A stretch of DNA of 9,646 bases from DATIJJ01 sp039936115 (GTDB lineage: Bacteria; Pseudomonadota; Gammaproteobacteria; DSM-16500), in the NCBI GenBank assembly GCA_039936115.1, contig JBDTIZ010000042.1, forward strand, positions 1-9,646. Reading direction: 5' to 3'. Shown one piece after another: positions 1 through 6,254 of this stretch. Within the stretch, counting starts at the first letter, position 1; every line of letters begins with the position of its first letter. The notes under the pieces are model-generated. The model saw only the letters and a program-made list of their open reading frames with translations, did not search any database and was not told the DNA's origin. The translations under genes were made by a program, and so were the position numbers.

Positions 1-12
1 CGGCAGTAAAAG

Positions 13-36
13 ATCCTTCGCTGCGCTCAGGATGAC
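13..36. repeat. short intergenic palindrome, repeat-like
   Basis: An ATCCT at 13-17 and AGGAT at 29-33 can pair around an 11-nt GC-rich loop, and the motif continues into GATGACA. The GATGACA tail resembles the tail of the 23-nt units at 3211-3296, so this may be an edge of a related dispersed repeat. The element may begin before the window. The pairing is seen; membership of a repeat family is inferred. Confidence 0.35.
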
Positions 37-63
37 ACAGCAGGAGAGAAAAAGTTTTTACCC

Positions 64-92
64 TTCTGTTTTCTAATCTGAAACGGTATACT
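64..92 (+). promoter_or_regulatory. weak candidate promoter for the gcv operon
   Basis: A good -10-like TATACT lies at 87-92. At the ideal 17-nt spacing the -35 position (TTCTGT, 64-69) matches the consensus poorly, at only its first two bases. If real, the leader to gcvT would be about 30-40 nt, too short for a glycine riboswitch. It could depend on an activator, or the true promoter may lie before the window. Confidence 0.25.
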
Positions 93-132
93 CCACACCT
101 CGTTAATCTGTGTTAAGGAAATGACAGAGCGT

Positions 133-1245
133 ATGGGCAAACGAACACCATTGTATGACTGCCATGTACAAGCAGCAGCCAAAATAGTTGATTTTGCGGG
201 ATGGGACATGCCGCTGCATTATGGCTCCCAAATTCAGGAGCATCATTACGTGCGTCAAGATGCAGGGGTTTTTGATGTATCTCATATGACAATCGTTGAT
301 TTCACCGGTCCCGAGGTCGCTAAGTTCTTACGTTATCTTCTTGCAAACAATATTGATCGTTTGGTACCAGGCAAAGCACTCTATACTTGTATGTTGAATG
401 AACAAGGCGGCGTGATTGATGATTTGATTGTTTATAAAATGACAGATGATTTTTATCGTTTGATCGTCAATTCAGGTACGCATGATAAAGATCTAACCTG
501 GTTTCAAAAACAAGCACATGGATTTAAGCTTGAAATGAAAGAACGAACGGATTATGCCATGTTAGCTATTCAAGGCCCTGGCATTCGAAGTAAAATTCCT
601 GCTATCTTCCCATCAGCGCACCAGCAAATGATTAATGATTTGAAACCTTTTTCAGCCATCGAAGTTGATTCTCTGTTTGTTGCCCGCACAGGCTATACCG
701 GCGAAGATGGATTTGAAATTATGGTGCCAGTCGATCAGGCAACAGAATTTTGGGCAACCCTGTTATCAGCAGGCATTCAGCCTTGCGGATTGGGCGCACG
801 TGATACGTTGCGGCTTGAAGCAGGATTAAATTTATATGGTTCTGATATGGATGAAACTGTGACGCCCTTGGAATCCAATTTAACATGGACGGTTGCGTTT
901 GAACCGAAAGAGCGTGATTTTATTGGACGTCAAGCGCTAGAAACCCAGTTAAAAAATGGGGTTAAACAAAAATTAGTGGGCGTGGTTCTAGAGGGCCAAG
1001 GCGTTTTGCGTAATCACCAAAAAGTTGTAGTGGAAGGCGCAGGCGAAGGTGAAATCACTAGCGGTAGTTTTTCACCCACTTTAAATAAAGGCATCGCATT
1101 AGCGCGCGTACCGGCAGCGATAGGCACAGAATGTCTAGTCGAAATGCGAGGAAAACACGTTTTAGCACAAGTCATCAAACCGCCTTTTGTGCGGCAGGGT
1201 AAGAAAACATTTTCAGAAACAAGCAAGAATGGAGCGGTAACATGA
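133..1245 (+). CDS. gcvT: aminomethyltransferase, glycine cleavage T-protein
   Basis: T-protein of the cytoplasmic glycine cleavage system: it moves the aminomethyl carbon from lipoyl-GcvH to tetrahydrofolate, giving methylene-THF and ammonia. With this start the product is 370 residues, close to the E. coli protein (about 364). The N-terminus aligns with the family opening (TPLYDCH, then DMPLHYGSQ at 25-33). Asp96-Asp97 in GGVIDDLIV fit the conserved catalytic/folate-binding region. RTGYTGEDG (185-193), GLGARDTLRLEAG (219-231) and GSFSPTLNKGIALARV (311-326) are family hallmarks. An in-frame ATG at 121 would add four residues, but AAGGA (115-119) is only 1 nt from it; family alignment favours 133, although the spacing of 13 nt is long. 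About 17 C-terminal residues after PPFVR look like an unconserved tail. First gene of the operon; it overlaps gcvH by 4 nt. Confidence 0.96.
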   Translation: MGKRTPLYDCHVQAAAKIVDFAGWDMPLHYGSQIQEHHYVRQDAGVFDVSHMTIVDFTGPEVAKFLRYLLANNIDRLVPGKALYTCMLNEQGGVIDDLIVYKMTDDFYRLIVNSGTHDKDLTWFQKQAHGFKLEMKERTDYAMLAIQGPGIRSKIPAIFPSAHQQMINDLKPFSAIEVDSLFVARTGYTGEDGFEIMVPVDQATEFWATLLSAGIQPCGLGARDTLRLEAGLNLYGSDMDETVTPLESNLTWTVAFEPKERDFIGRQALETQLKNGVKQKLVGVVLEGQGVLRNHQKVVVEGAGEGEITSGSFSPTLNKGIALARVPAAIGTECLVEMRGKHVLAQVIKPPFVRQGKKTFSETSKNGAVT

Positions 1246-1631
1246 ACAGCGTGCCAAAAACCTTAAAATATTCAAAAACCCACGAGTGGGTTCGGCAAGA
1301 CGATGATGTGATTACAGTGGGTATCACTGATCACGCACAATGCATGTTGGGCGATCTGGTTTATGTTGAATTACCAGAGCCTGAGATCAGTTTGGAAATC
1401 GGCCAAGAATGCGCTGTGATTGAATCAGTCAAGGCAGCAGCCGATATCTATTGCCCAGTATCGGGTGAAATCGTCGAAATTAATGAGGCATTGTTAGATA
1501 ACCCACAACTTGTCAACGAAGATCCATATGGAAAAGGCTGGTTATTTCGCATTCGTCCTTTTGAAAATGAATTTCGTGATTTATTGACTGCTGATCAATA
1601 TACCAAGCAAGTGGCCTCAGAAGCGCATTAA
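1242..1631 (+). CDS. gcvH: glycine cleavage H-protein (lipoyl carrier)
   Basis: Small lipoyl carrier that shuttles the aminomethyl group from the P-protein to the T-protein and is reoxidised by lipoamide dehydrogenase. The product is 129 residues, the same as E. coli GcvH. The lipoylation motif ESVKAAADIY places the modified lysine at Lys64, followed by the conserved PVSGEIVEIN. The N-terminal KYSKTHEWV and the C-terminal NEDPYGKGWLFRI region are also typical. The ATG overlaps the gcvT stop as ATGA, and GGAG at 1231-1234 lies 7 nt upstream, so independent initiation and coupling are both possible. Nothing appears truncated. Confidence 0.97.
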   Translation: MNSVPKTLKYSKTHEWVRQDDDVITVGITDHAQCMLGDLVYVELPEPEISLEIGQECAVIESVKAAADIYCPVSGEIVEINEALLDNPQLVNEDPYGKGWLFRIRPFENEFRDLLTADQYTKQVASEAH

Positions 1632-1637
1632 TCAGAT

Positions 1638-1641
1638 GGAG
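1638..1641 (+). promoter_or_regulatory. ribosome binding site deciding the gcvPA start
   Basis: GGAG lies 7 nt before the ATG at 1649 but only 1 nt before the ATG at 1643. The start giving MPFIPHT is therefore preferred over the one adding MG in front, and MPFIPHT is also the usual family N-terminus. Confidence 0.7.
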
Positions 1642-1648
1642 TATGGGT

Positions 1649-3040
1649 ATGCCATTCATCCCGCATACGGAACAAGATGTAAAAGAGATGCTAGCTGTCA
1701 TTGGTGCGGCCAGTACCGAAGAATTATTTGACGAAATTCCGCAAGCGTTACGCATTAAAGAATTGTCTGCTATCCCTGCACAATTAAGCGAGATGGAATT
1801 ATCGCGCTTAATGCACGAACGTGCTGCAAAAGACATTGCTGCGCTATGTTTTATTGGTGCAGGCGCTTATGAGCACCATATTCCAGCTGCGGTTTGGGAA
1901 GTGGCAAGCCGCGGTGAATTTTTGACGGCTTATACACCTTATCAAGCAGAAGCTAGCCAAGGCACACTGCAGTTGTTGTATGAATTCCAAACCATGATGG
2001 CAAGTTTGATGGCGTTAGATGTGTCGAATGCATCACTCTATGATGGCGGTTCAGCATTAGCCGAAGCAATTTTGATGGCAGTGCGTTCACATCGAAAAAA
2101 TAAGTCTCATCGCATTCTTTTGCCGCGAACAGTGAATCCTTATTATCGTGAAGTGGTGCAAACTATCGTTGGTCAGCAAGACATCGAAATTGTTGAGGTT
2201 CCGTTTGATCCGGAGACAGGACGTATCACGCTAAAACAACTCGATCAGTTGTCTAAAGAAAATATCACTGCATTGGTGATTCCTCAGCCCAATTTTTTTG
2301 GGGTGTTAGAAGAGGTCGATGCATTAACCGATTGGGCGCATACCCATAACGCATTAGTGATTGGTGTTGTGAATCCAACAGCGATGGCACTCTTAAAACC
2401 ACCGGGTCAGTGGGGCGAAACCGGCGCTGATATTGCGTGTGGCGAGGGACAGCCATTGGGTGTGCCGCTTGCATCCGGCGGTCCTTATTACGGTTTTTTA
2501 TGTTGCAAACAAGAATTTGTGCGTCAGTTGCCTGGACGCATTGTTGGACGTACGTTGGATCAACAGGGGCGACAAGGTTTTGTATTGACGTTGCAGGCGC
2601 GTGAGCAACACATCCGCCGCGGAAAAGCGACATCAAATATTTGCACTAATCAAGGTTTGCTTGTGACGGCGAGCACCATTTACATGAGTTTGATGGGGCC
2701 AAAAGGATTACGTAAAGTTGCGCTGGCTTCGCATCAAAATTTAACGTCATTGCAAGAAAAAATTTCCAAAATAGACGGTGTACTTGGTGTATTTAAACAA
2801 CCTATGTTTCACGAAATGGTTGTTCGTATCAATAAACCTGTTGAGCACGTATTAGTTGAATTAGCTAAATCCAAAATTCAAGCGGGCTTTAATTTGAAAA
2901 AATTCTATCCGGAATTAGGTGAGTGTTTATTGATTTGCGTAACTGAAACAAAGTCTCAAGACGATTTAGATTTGTTTGTAAATACACTGCGTGAAGCGTT
3001 GGGTGTGCGCGCGGATGCGGTTGAGAAAGCTCATATTTAG
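1649..3040 (+). CDS. gcvPA: glycine dehydrogenase (decarboxylating) subunit 1, P-protein alpha half
   Basis: N-terminal half of a split glycine decarboxylase; with GcvPB it forms the PLP enzyme that decarboxylates glycine and loads the aminomethyl group onto GcvH. The product is 463 residues, in the usual range for GcvPA (about 450). Recognisable blocks run in order: MPFIPHTEQDV at the start, YTPYQAEASQG (95-105), YDGGSALAEA (131-140), QPNFFGVLE (213-221), GEGQPLGVPLASGGPYYGF (265-283), PGRIVGRT (295-302) and REQHIRRGKATSNICTNQ (318-335). The fold is aminotransferase-like, but the PLP-binding lysine is in the partner subunit. It begins 17 nt after gcvH. It is followed not by gcvPB directly but by a 294-nt repeat-filled gap, which is unusual for two subunits needed in equal amounts. 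Confidence 0.96.
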   Translation: MPFIPHTEQDVKEMLAVIGAASTEELFDEIPQALRIKELSAIPAQLSEMELSRLMHERAAKDIAALCFIGAGAYEHHIPAAVWEVASRGEFLTAYTPYQAEASQGTLQLLYEFQTMMASLMALDVSNASLYDGGSALAEAILMAVRSHRKNKSHRILLPRTVNPYYREVVQTIVGQQDIEIVEVPFDPETGRITLKQLDQLSKENITALVIPQPNFFGVLEEVDALTDWAHTHNALVIGVVNPTAMALLKPPGQWGETGADIACGEGQPLGVPLASGGPYYGFLCCKQEFVRQLPGRIVGRTLDQQGRQGFVLTLQAREQHIRRGKATSNICTNQGLLVTASTIYMSLMGPKGLRKVALASHQNLTSLQEKISKIDGVLGVFKQPMFHEMVVRINKPVEHVLVELAKSKIQAGFNLKKFYPELGECLLICVTETKSQDDLDLFVNTLREALGVRADAVEKAHI

Positions 3041-3064
3041 ATTATTTCTTGTTTGCGCTGTTTG

Positions 3065-3088
3065 CAGTGAAGTGTTTTGATTTCACTG
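3065..3088 (+). other. small stem-loop just after gcvPA
   Basis: CAGTGAA (3065-3071) and TTCACTG (3082-3088) form a 7-bp stem with a 10-nt loop, 24 nt after the gcvPA stop. There is no T-run after it, so it is not a standard terminator. It might protect the upstream mRNA 3' end or be part of the adjoining repeat. Confidence 0.35.
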
Positions 3089-3140
3089 TCGCCCCGCACT
3101 TTAACCCTCTGTCACCCCGCACTTGTTGCGGGGTCAGGGC

Positions 3141-3169
3141 TTGAAATAATAAAAAACACATTCTATTTT
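3141..3169 (+). promoter_or_regulatory. candidate internal promoter for gcvPB inside the repeat
   Basis: TTGAAA (3141-3146, five of six bases of the -35 consensus) and TATTTT (3164-3169, four of six of the -10 consensus) are separated by exactly 17 nt in the AT-rich centre of the repeat, about 165 nt before gcvPB. AT-rich sequence gives such matches by chance, so this is only a candidate. It would restore gcvPB expression if the repeat arms impede read-through. Confidence 0.25.
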
Positions 3170-3210
3170 TTTTAATGACTTTTTATGTTTTTGATACCAG
3201 ACCCCGCAAC

Positions 3211-3296
3211 AAGTGCAGAATGCCAGAGATTTAAAGTGCAGAATGACAGAGGTTTAAGGTGCAAGATGACAGAGGTTTAAAGTGCAAGATGACAGC
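3211..3296 (+). repeat. 23-nt tandem repeat, about 3.7 copies
   Basis: Units at 3211-3233, 3234-3256, 3257-3279 and a partial 3280-3296 follow the pattern AAGTGCA-(G/A)A-ATGACAGAGGTTTA with a few substitutions. There are no spacers between units, which rules out a CRISPR array. The left arm of the inverted element holds about 1.6 units in the opposite orientation, so the array probably expanded from one arm. Confidence 0.8.
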
Positions 3297-3334
3297 CCAT
3301 CAAGAGCAACCCCCAAAAAAATGCGGAGAACCAA

Positions 3335-4789
3335 ATGAGTGAATTAATTTTCGAACTCTCAAAAAAAAATCGCGCTGCTCATGCACAGATACCTCGTGTT
3401 AAAACAGATAAAATCGATATTCCAAAACAATTTTTGCGTACCGAAGAACCTTTATTACCTGAAGTGTCAGAATTACAAGTCGTTAGACATTTCACGCGTT
3501 TATCACGCAGAAATTTTTCCATCGACACACATTTTTATCCTTTAGGTTCTTGCACAATGAAATACAATCCTCGCGGCGTGCATCGTTTAGCGATGCTAGA
3601 AGGATTTTTAAATCATCATCCTTTATCACTCGAAATGAATAGCCAAGGTTATCTAGCGTGTGCTTTTGAGCTGCAAGAAATTTTAAAAGCAGTGACTGGT
3701 ATGAAAGGTGTTTCGTTAACGCCGATGGCTGGTGCGCAAGGTGAATTTGCGGGTGTCGCGATGATTCATGCGTATCACAAAGCGCGAAATGATATAGCAC
3801 GCAACGAAATTTTAGTCCCAGATGCAGCGCATGGTACAAATCCAGCAACAGCAGTCCAGTGTGGTTTTAAAGTTCGCGAAATTCCAACAGATGCCAAGGG
3901 TAATGTCGATATTGAAGCATTACGTGCTGCGGTTGGGCCGCATACTGCAGGGATTATGTTAACTAATCCATCGACACTTGGCGTGTTCGAACAAAAAATT
4001 CAAGAAATCGCCAAGATCATTCACGAAGTCGGCGGTTTGTTATATTACGACGGTGCAAATTTAAACGCGATTCTCGGTAAAGTGCGTCCAGGTGATATGG
4101 GTTTTGATGTGATGCACATTAATTTACATAAAACATTTGCCACACCACATGGCGGCGGTGGACCGGGTGGTGGCCCAGTTGCGGTGAGTGAAAGATTAGT
4201 ACCGTTTTTGCCAACACCTGTCGTTGCAAAATCAGGCGATACTTATCGCTGGTTAACTGACGCGGATTGCCCGCAAACGATTGGTCGTTTATCTGCGTTC
4301 ATGGGTAACGCAGGTATTGTTTTACGTGCCTATATGTACGCGCGATTATTGGGCGCGGATGGAATGATTCGTGTCGCTGAATATGCAACTTTAAATGCGA
4401 ATTATTTGCTAGCGCGTTTAAAATCAGCTGGTTTTACGCCTGCGTTTGCAGGGCGTCGTGCGAGCCATGAATTTATTATTACCTTAAAAAATGAAGCAAA
4501 AGAATTATCAATCACAGCGCTTGATGTTGCCAAACGATTATTGGATTATGATTTTCACGCGCCGACTATGTACTTCCCTTTGATGGTGCCTGAATGCTTG
4601 TTGATTGAGCCCACTGAAACTGAAACGAAAGATGTTCTTGATGCATTTGCTGATGTGATGATTAAGATATTGCATGAAGCAAAAACGGATGTCGAGTTAT
4701 TGAAAAATGCCCCACATAATTTACCAGTGCGACGTTTGGATGAAGTGAAAGCGGCGCGAGAATTGGATTTAGTTTTTCGAGACAAATAA
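3335..4789 (+). CDS. gcvPB: glycine dehydrogenase (decarboxylating) subunit 2, P-protein beta half
   Basis: C-terminal, PLP-carrying half of split glycine decarboxylase, the partner of GcvPA. The product is 484 residues, normal for GcvPB. The PLP lysine is Lys266 in NLHKTFATPHGGGGPG. Other family blocks are FYPLGSCTMKYNPR (67-80), LTPMAGAQGEFAG (128-140), VPDAAHGTNPATA (161-173) and LYYDGANLNAILG (236-248). GGAG at 3325-3328 stands 6 nt before the ATG, a good start. The gene sits 294 nt after gcvPA, beyond the repeat element, so it may depend on read-through or on its own promoter. The downstream 25-nt palindrome (4808-4832) lacks a T-run and is not clearly a terminator. Confidence 0.97.
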   Translation: MSELIFELSKKNRAAHAQIPRVKTDKIDIPKQFLRTEEPLLPEVSELQVVRHFTRLSRRNFSIDTHFYPLGSCTMKYNPRGVHRLAMLEGFLNHHPLSLEMNSQGYLACAFELQEILKAVTGMKGVSLTPMAGAQGEFAGVAMIHAYHKARNDIARNEILVPDAAHGTNPATAVQCGFKVREIPTDAKGNVDIEALRAAVGPHTAGIMLTNPSTLGVFEQKIQEIAKIIHEVGGLLYYDGANLNAILGKVRPGDMGFDVMHINLHKTFATPHGGGGPGGGPVAVSERLVPFLPTPVVAKSGDTYRWLTDADCPQTIGRLSAFMGNAGIVLRAYMYARLLGADGMIRVAEYATLNANYLLARLKSAGFTPAFAGRRASHEFIITLKNEAKELSITALDVAKRLLDYDFHAPTMYFPLMVPECLLIEPTETETKDVLDAFADVMIKILHEAKTDVELLKNAPHNLPVRRLDEVKAARELDLVFRDK

Positions 4790-4807
4790 ATTTCATCAAT
4801 GCATTGT

Positions 4808-4832
4808 AGGGGCGAACCAATGTGTTCGCCCT
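4808..4832. repeat. 25-nt palindromic repeat, copy 1
   Basis: GGGCGAAC and GTTCGCCC form an 8-bp stem around a 6-nt loop. The 25-nt unit matches the copy at 5927-5951 at 24 of 25 positions in the same orientation. It lies in the 79-nt gap between gcvPB and the oxidoreductase gene. No T-run follows, so it may act as an mRNA-stabilising hairpin or be a passive dispersed repeat. Confidence 0.8.
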
Positions 4833-4868
4833 GCGGCGGTAGCTAAAATTTGAAAAAGAGGAATCATC

Positions 4869-5906
4869 ATGACCTATCAATGGGCAATCATAGGCGCGGG
4901 TCCTGCAGGTATTGCAGCGGTAGGTGAGTTGATTGATCAAGGTGTTAATCCCAGTTCAATTGCCTGGATCGATCCTAACTTTACGGTAGGTGATTTCGGC
5001 GCACTTTGGCAAAACGTTCCCAGCAACACCAAAGTAAATTTATTTCTCAAATTTTTAAACTCAGTCGATGCCTTCGAATATAAAACCTGTACAGAAAATT
5101 TTGCCTTGAATCAGGCGGATCCACATCACACCTGTCGTTTGGGCATGATGGCTGAGCCTTTGCAGTGGGTGACTGAGCAACTCAAAAAGAAAGTGAAAGC
5201 CATTAAAGGGACTGCCGAAAATTTAGCGTTGAGTGAACGCACTTGGAAAATTAAATTAGCGGATCAAACCATTGCAGCCAGCAGTGTAGTCTTAGCAACG
5301 GGCGCTGTGCCAAAAAATTTGGCTTTTGCTGAACCTGCAATTATTCCCTTGCAAGATGCGATGGATAGCGAGCGTATTCATCACCATTGCAAGCCCGAAG
5401 ACACGGTTGCTGTATTTGGTTCATCGCATTCTGCGATTTTAGTCTTACGTAATTTAGTTGAAAGCGGCGTTCGTCGGGTTATTAATTTTTATCGCACACC
5501 ATTGCGTTATGCTGTTTATTTAGATGATTTGATTTTGTTTGATGATACGGGTTTAAAAGGCCCTACGGCAGAGTGGGCAAAAGAAAATGTAGATGGAACG
5601 TTACCGGCTAATTTAGAACGTGTGTATTCAAATGAAGCGAATATTGCGCACCAACTTCCACAATGCGACAAAGTGGTTTATGCCGTTGGATTTGATCGCC
5701 GCACATTGCCCGTAATTGAAGGAATGGGGCCCCTCAGTTATATCGAGGAATGCGGCATTATAGCTCCCGGATTGTTTGGCCTTGGTATTGCTTATCCTGA
5801 AGGTAAATATAATGCATTAGGTATTTACGAATATCGCGTTGGGCTGTGGAAATTTATGGATTATCTACAGCGGATAGTTCCAATTTGGATGAAATATTCT
5901 ACATAG
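4869..5906 (+). CDS. FAD/NAD(P)-binding oxidoreductase, substrate unknown
   Basis: Predicted cytoplasmic flavoprotein of the two-dinucleotide-binding-domain type (pyridine nucleotide-disulfide oxidoreductase / flavin monooxygenase-like), 345 residues. GAGPAG at 9-14 in a beta-alpha-beta setting is the FAD fold. ATG at 143-145 (VVLATGAVPKN) is the usual second FAD motif. VAVFGSSHSAILVLRNL (180-196) is the NAD(P)-binding segment, and YAVGF (271-275) resembles the late ATG-like motif. I see no CxxC or CxxxxC redox pair, which argues against a disulfide reductase and against lipoamide dehydrogenase, the missing L-protein of the cleavage system. GAGGA at 4858-4862 lies 6 nt before the ATG. It follows gcvPB on the same strand, but palindromic repeats stand on both sides, so operon membership is uncertain. 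Confidence 0.75.
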   Translation: MTYQWAIIGAGPAGIAAVGELIDQGVNPSSIAWIDPNFTVGDFGALWQNVPSNTKVNLFLKFLNSVDAFEYKTCTENFALNQADPHHTCRLGMMAEPLQWVTEQLKKKVKAIKGTAENLALSERTWKIKLADQTIAASSVVLATGAVPKNLAFAEPAIIPLQDAMDSERIHHHCKPEDTVAVFGSSHSAILVLRNLVESGVRRVINFYRTPLRYAVYLDDLILFDDTGLKGPTAEWAKENVDGTLPANLERVYSNEANIAHQLPQCDKVVYAVGFDRRTLPVIEGMGPLSYIEECGIIAPGLFGLGIAYPEGKYNALGIYEYRVGLWKFMDYLQRIVPIWMKYST

Positions 5907-5911
5907 AACTC

Positions 5912-6049
5912 AAAACAGGCTTTTGGAGGGGCGAACCGATGTGTTCGCCCTTTGGCTTTCATGCTCAAATGTTGTCACTTCGATCGATAGGGCGAACACA
6001 TAGGTTCGCCCCTACAAACGCCACTGATTTGTAGAAAGCTGCCTGTTTT
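5912..6049. repeat. nested inverted repeat with two 25-nt palindrome copies
   Basis: Two copies of the palindrome seen at 4808 lie here, at 5927-5951 and, inverted, at 5989-6013 (24 of 25 bases complementary). Each folds alone as an 8-bp hairpin, and the pair can fold as a single 25-bp stem with a 37-nt loop. Outside them AAAACAGGC (5912-5920) and GCCTGTTTT (6041-6049) are exact inverted repeats, giving an element of about 138 nt. It begins 5 nt after the oxidoreductase stop and could end its transcript. The structure is seen; a terminator or MITE role is inferred. Confidence 0.75.
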
Positions 6050-6050
6050 C

Positions 6051-6078
6051 TTCACCAAACCCAGAGTATACTTAAACT
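6051..6078 (+). promoter_or_regulatory. weak candidate promoter for the lipoprotein gene
   Basis: TTCACC (6051-6056) and TAAACT (6073-6078) are 16 nt apart, and an alternative -10, TATACT, sits at 6067-6072. Each box is only a partial match. The position fits: directly after the nested repeat and about 35 nt before the lipoprotein start. Confidence 0.25.
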
Positions 6079-6111
6079 GTTTTTTGCGATTATCCAAAAA
6101 GGAGTTTGGGG

Positions 6112-6234
6112 ATGAAAAAAATTATTGGTTTCGTGTGCGCAATCATTGCTGTTTTAGTCGTAGGATGCGCTGCAAAACAAGCGGCGGAAGATCAAAGCGC
6201 AATGTACAAAGGAAGTTCATTTAGTTCTCAGTAG
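6112..6234 (+). CDS. small predicted lipoprotein, 40 residues
   Basis: The ORF encodes MKKIIGFVCAIIAVLVVGCA followed by a short polar tail. The two lysines, the hydrophobic core and VVGC, with the lipidated cysteine at position 19, make a clear type II (lipoprotein) signal peptide; the mature peptide would be about 22 residues, anchored in a membrane. Ala at +2 fits outer-membrane sorting by the usual rule. A strong GGAG at 6101-6104, 7 nt before the ATG, supports real translation. It resembles entericidin-like small lipoproteins in size and layout only; I do not recognise the family. The next gene starts 20 nt after the stop, suggesting co-transcription. Confidence 0.7.
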   Translation: MKKIIGFVCAIIAVLVVGCAAKQAAEDQSAMYKGSSFSSQ

Positions 6235-6242
6235 ATTATTTG

Positions 6243-6248
6243 AAAGGA
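6243..6248 (+). promoter_or_regulatory. ribosome binding site deciding the start at 6255
   Basis: AAAGGA lies 6 nt before the ATG at 6255. A TTG at 6240 is in frame but would place this site inside the coding region, so the ATG is preferred. Confidence 0.7.
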
Positions 6249-6254
6249 TGTCAT

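Larger units (their letters stand above)
3088..3296. repeat. MITE-like inverted repeat element between gcvPA and gcvPB
   Basis: The left arm (3088-3135) and right arm (3200-3247) are imperfect inverted copies about 48 nt long. The inner 17 bp are perfect (3119-3135 against 3200-3216). The arms flank an AT-rich centre of 64 nt with no coding potential. The left arm can also fold alone: CCCCGCA (3115-3121) pairs with TGCGGGG (3127-3133). The right arm runs into a 23-nt tandem array ending near 3296. There is no transposase. The pairing is seen directly; calling it a non-autonomous mobile or dispersed repeat is inference. It accounts for most of the gap separating the two P-protein genes. Confidence 0.75.

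Noticed and set aside
93..132. Possible glycine riboswitch ahead of gcvT
   Set aside because: The visible leader is short and shows no tandem aptamer-like structure; the upstream 90 nt are a palindrome fragment and AT-rich sequence.
2265..2636. 123-codon minus-strand frame inside gcvPA
   Set aside because: It lies wholly antisense to a conserved part of gcvPA and its translation shows no domain; it is a by-product of codon bias.
3211..3296. CRISPR-like array
   Set aside because: The 23-nt units are directly adjacent with no unique spacers, and no cas genes are present.
4808..4832. Intrinsic terminator after gcvPB
   Set aside because: The 8-bp hairpin has no T-run, and the same sequence recurs twice more, so it is better called a repeat.
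5846..6034. 62-codon frame at the end of the oxidoreductase gene
   Set aside because: It overlaps the real gene in another frame and continues into the palindromic repeats, with no ribosome binding site support.
6240..6254. TTG start for the membrane protein
   Set aside because: The ATG at 6255 has AAAGGA 6 nt upstream; the TTG would put that site inside the gene.
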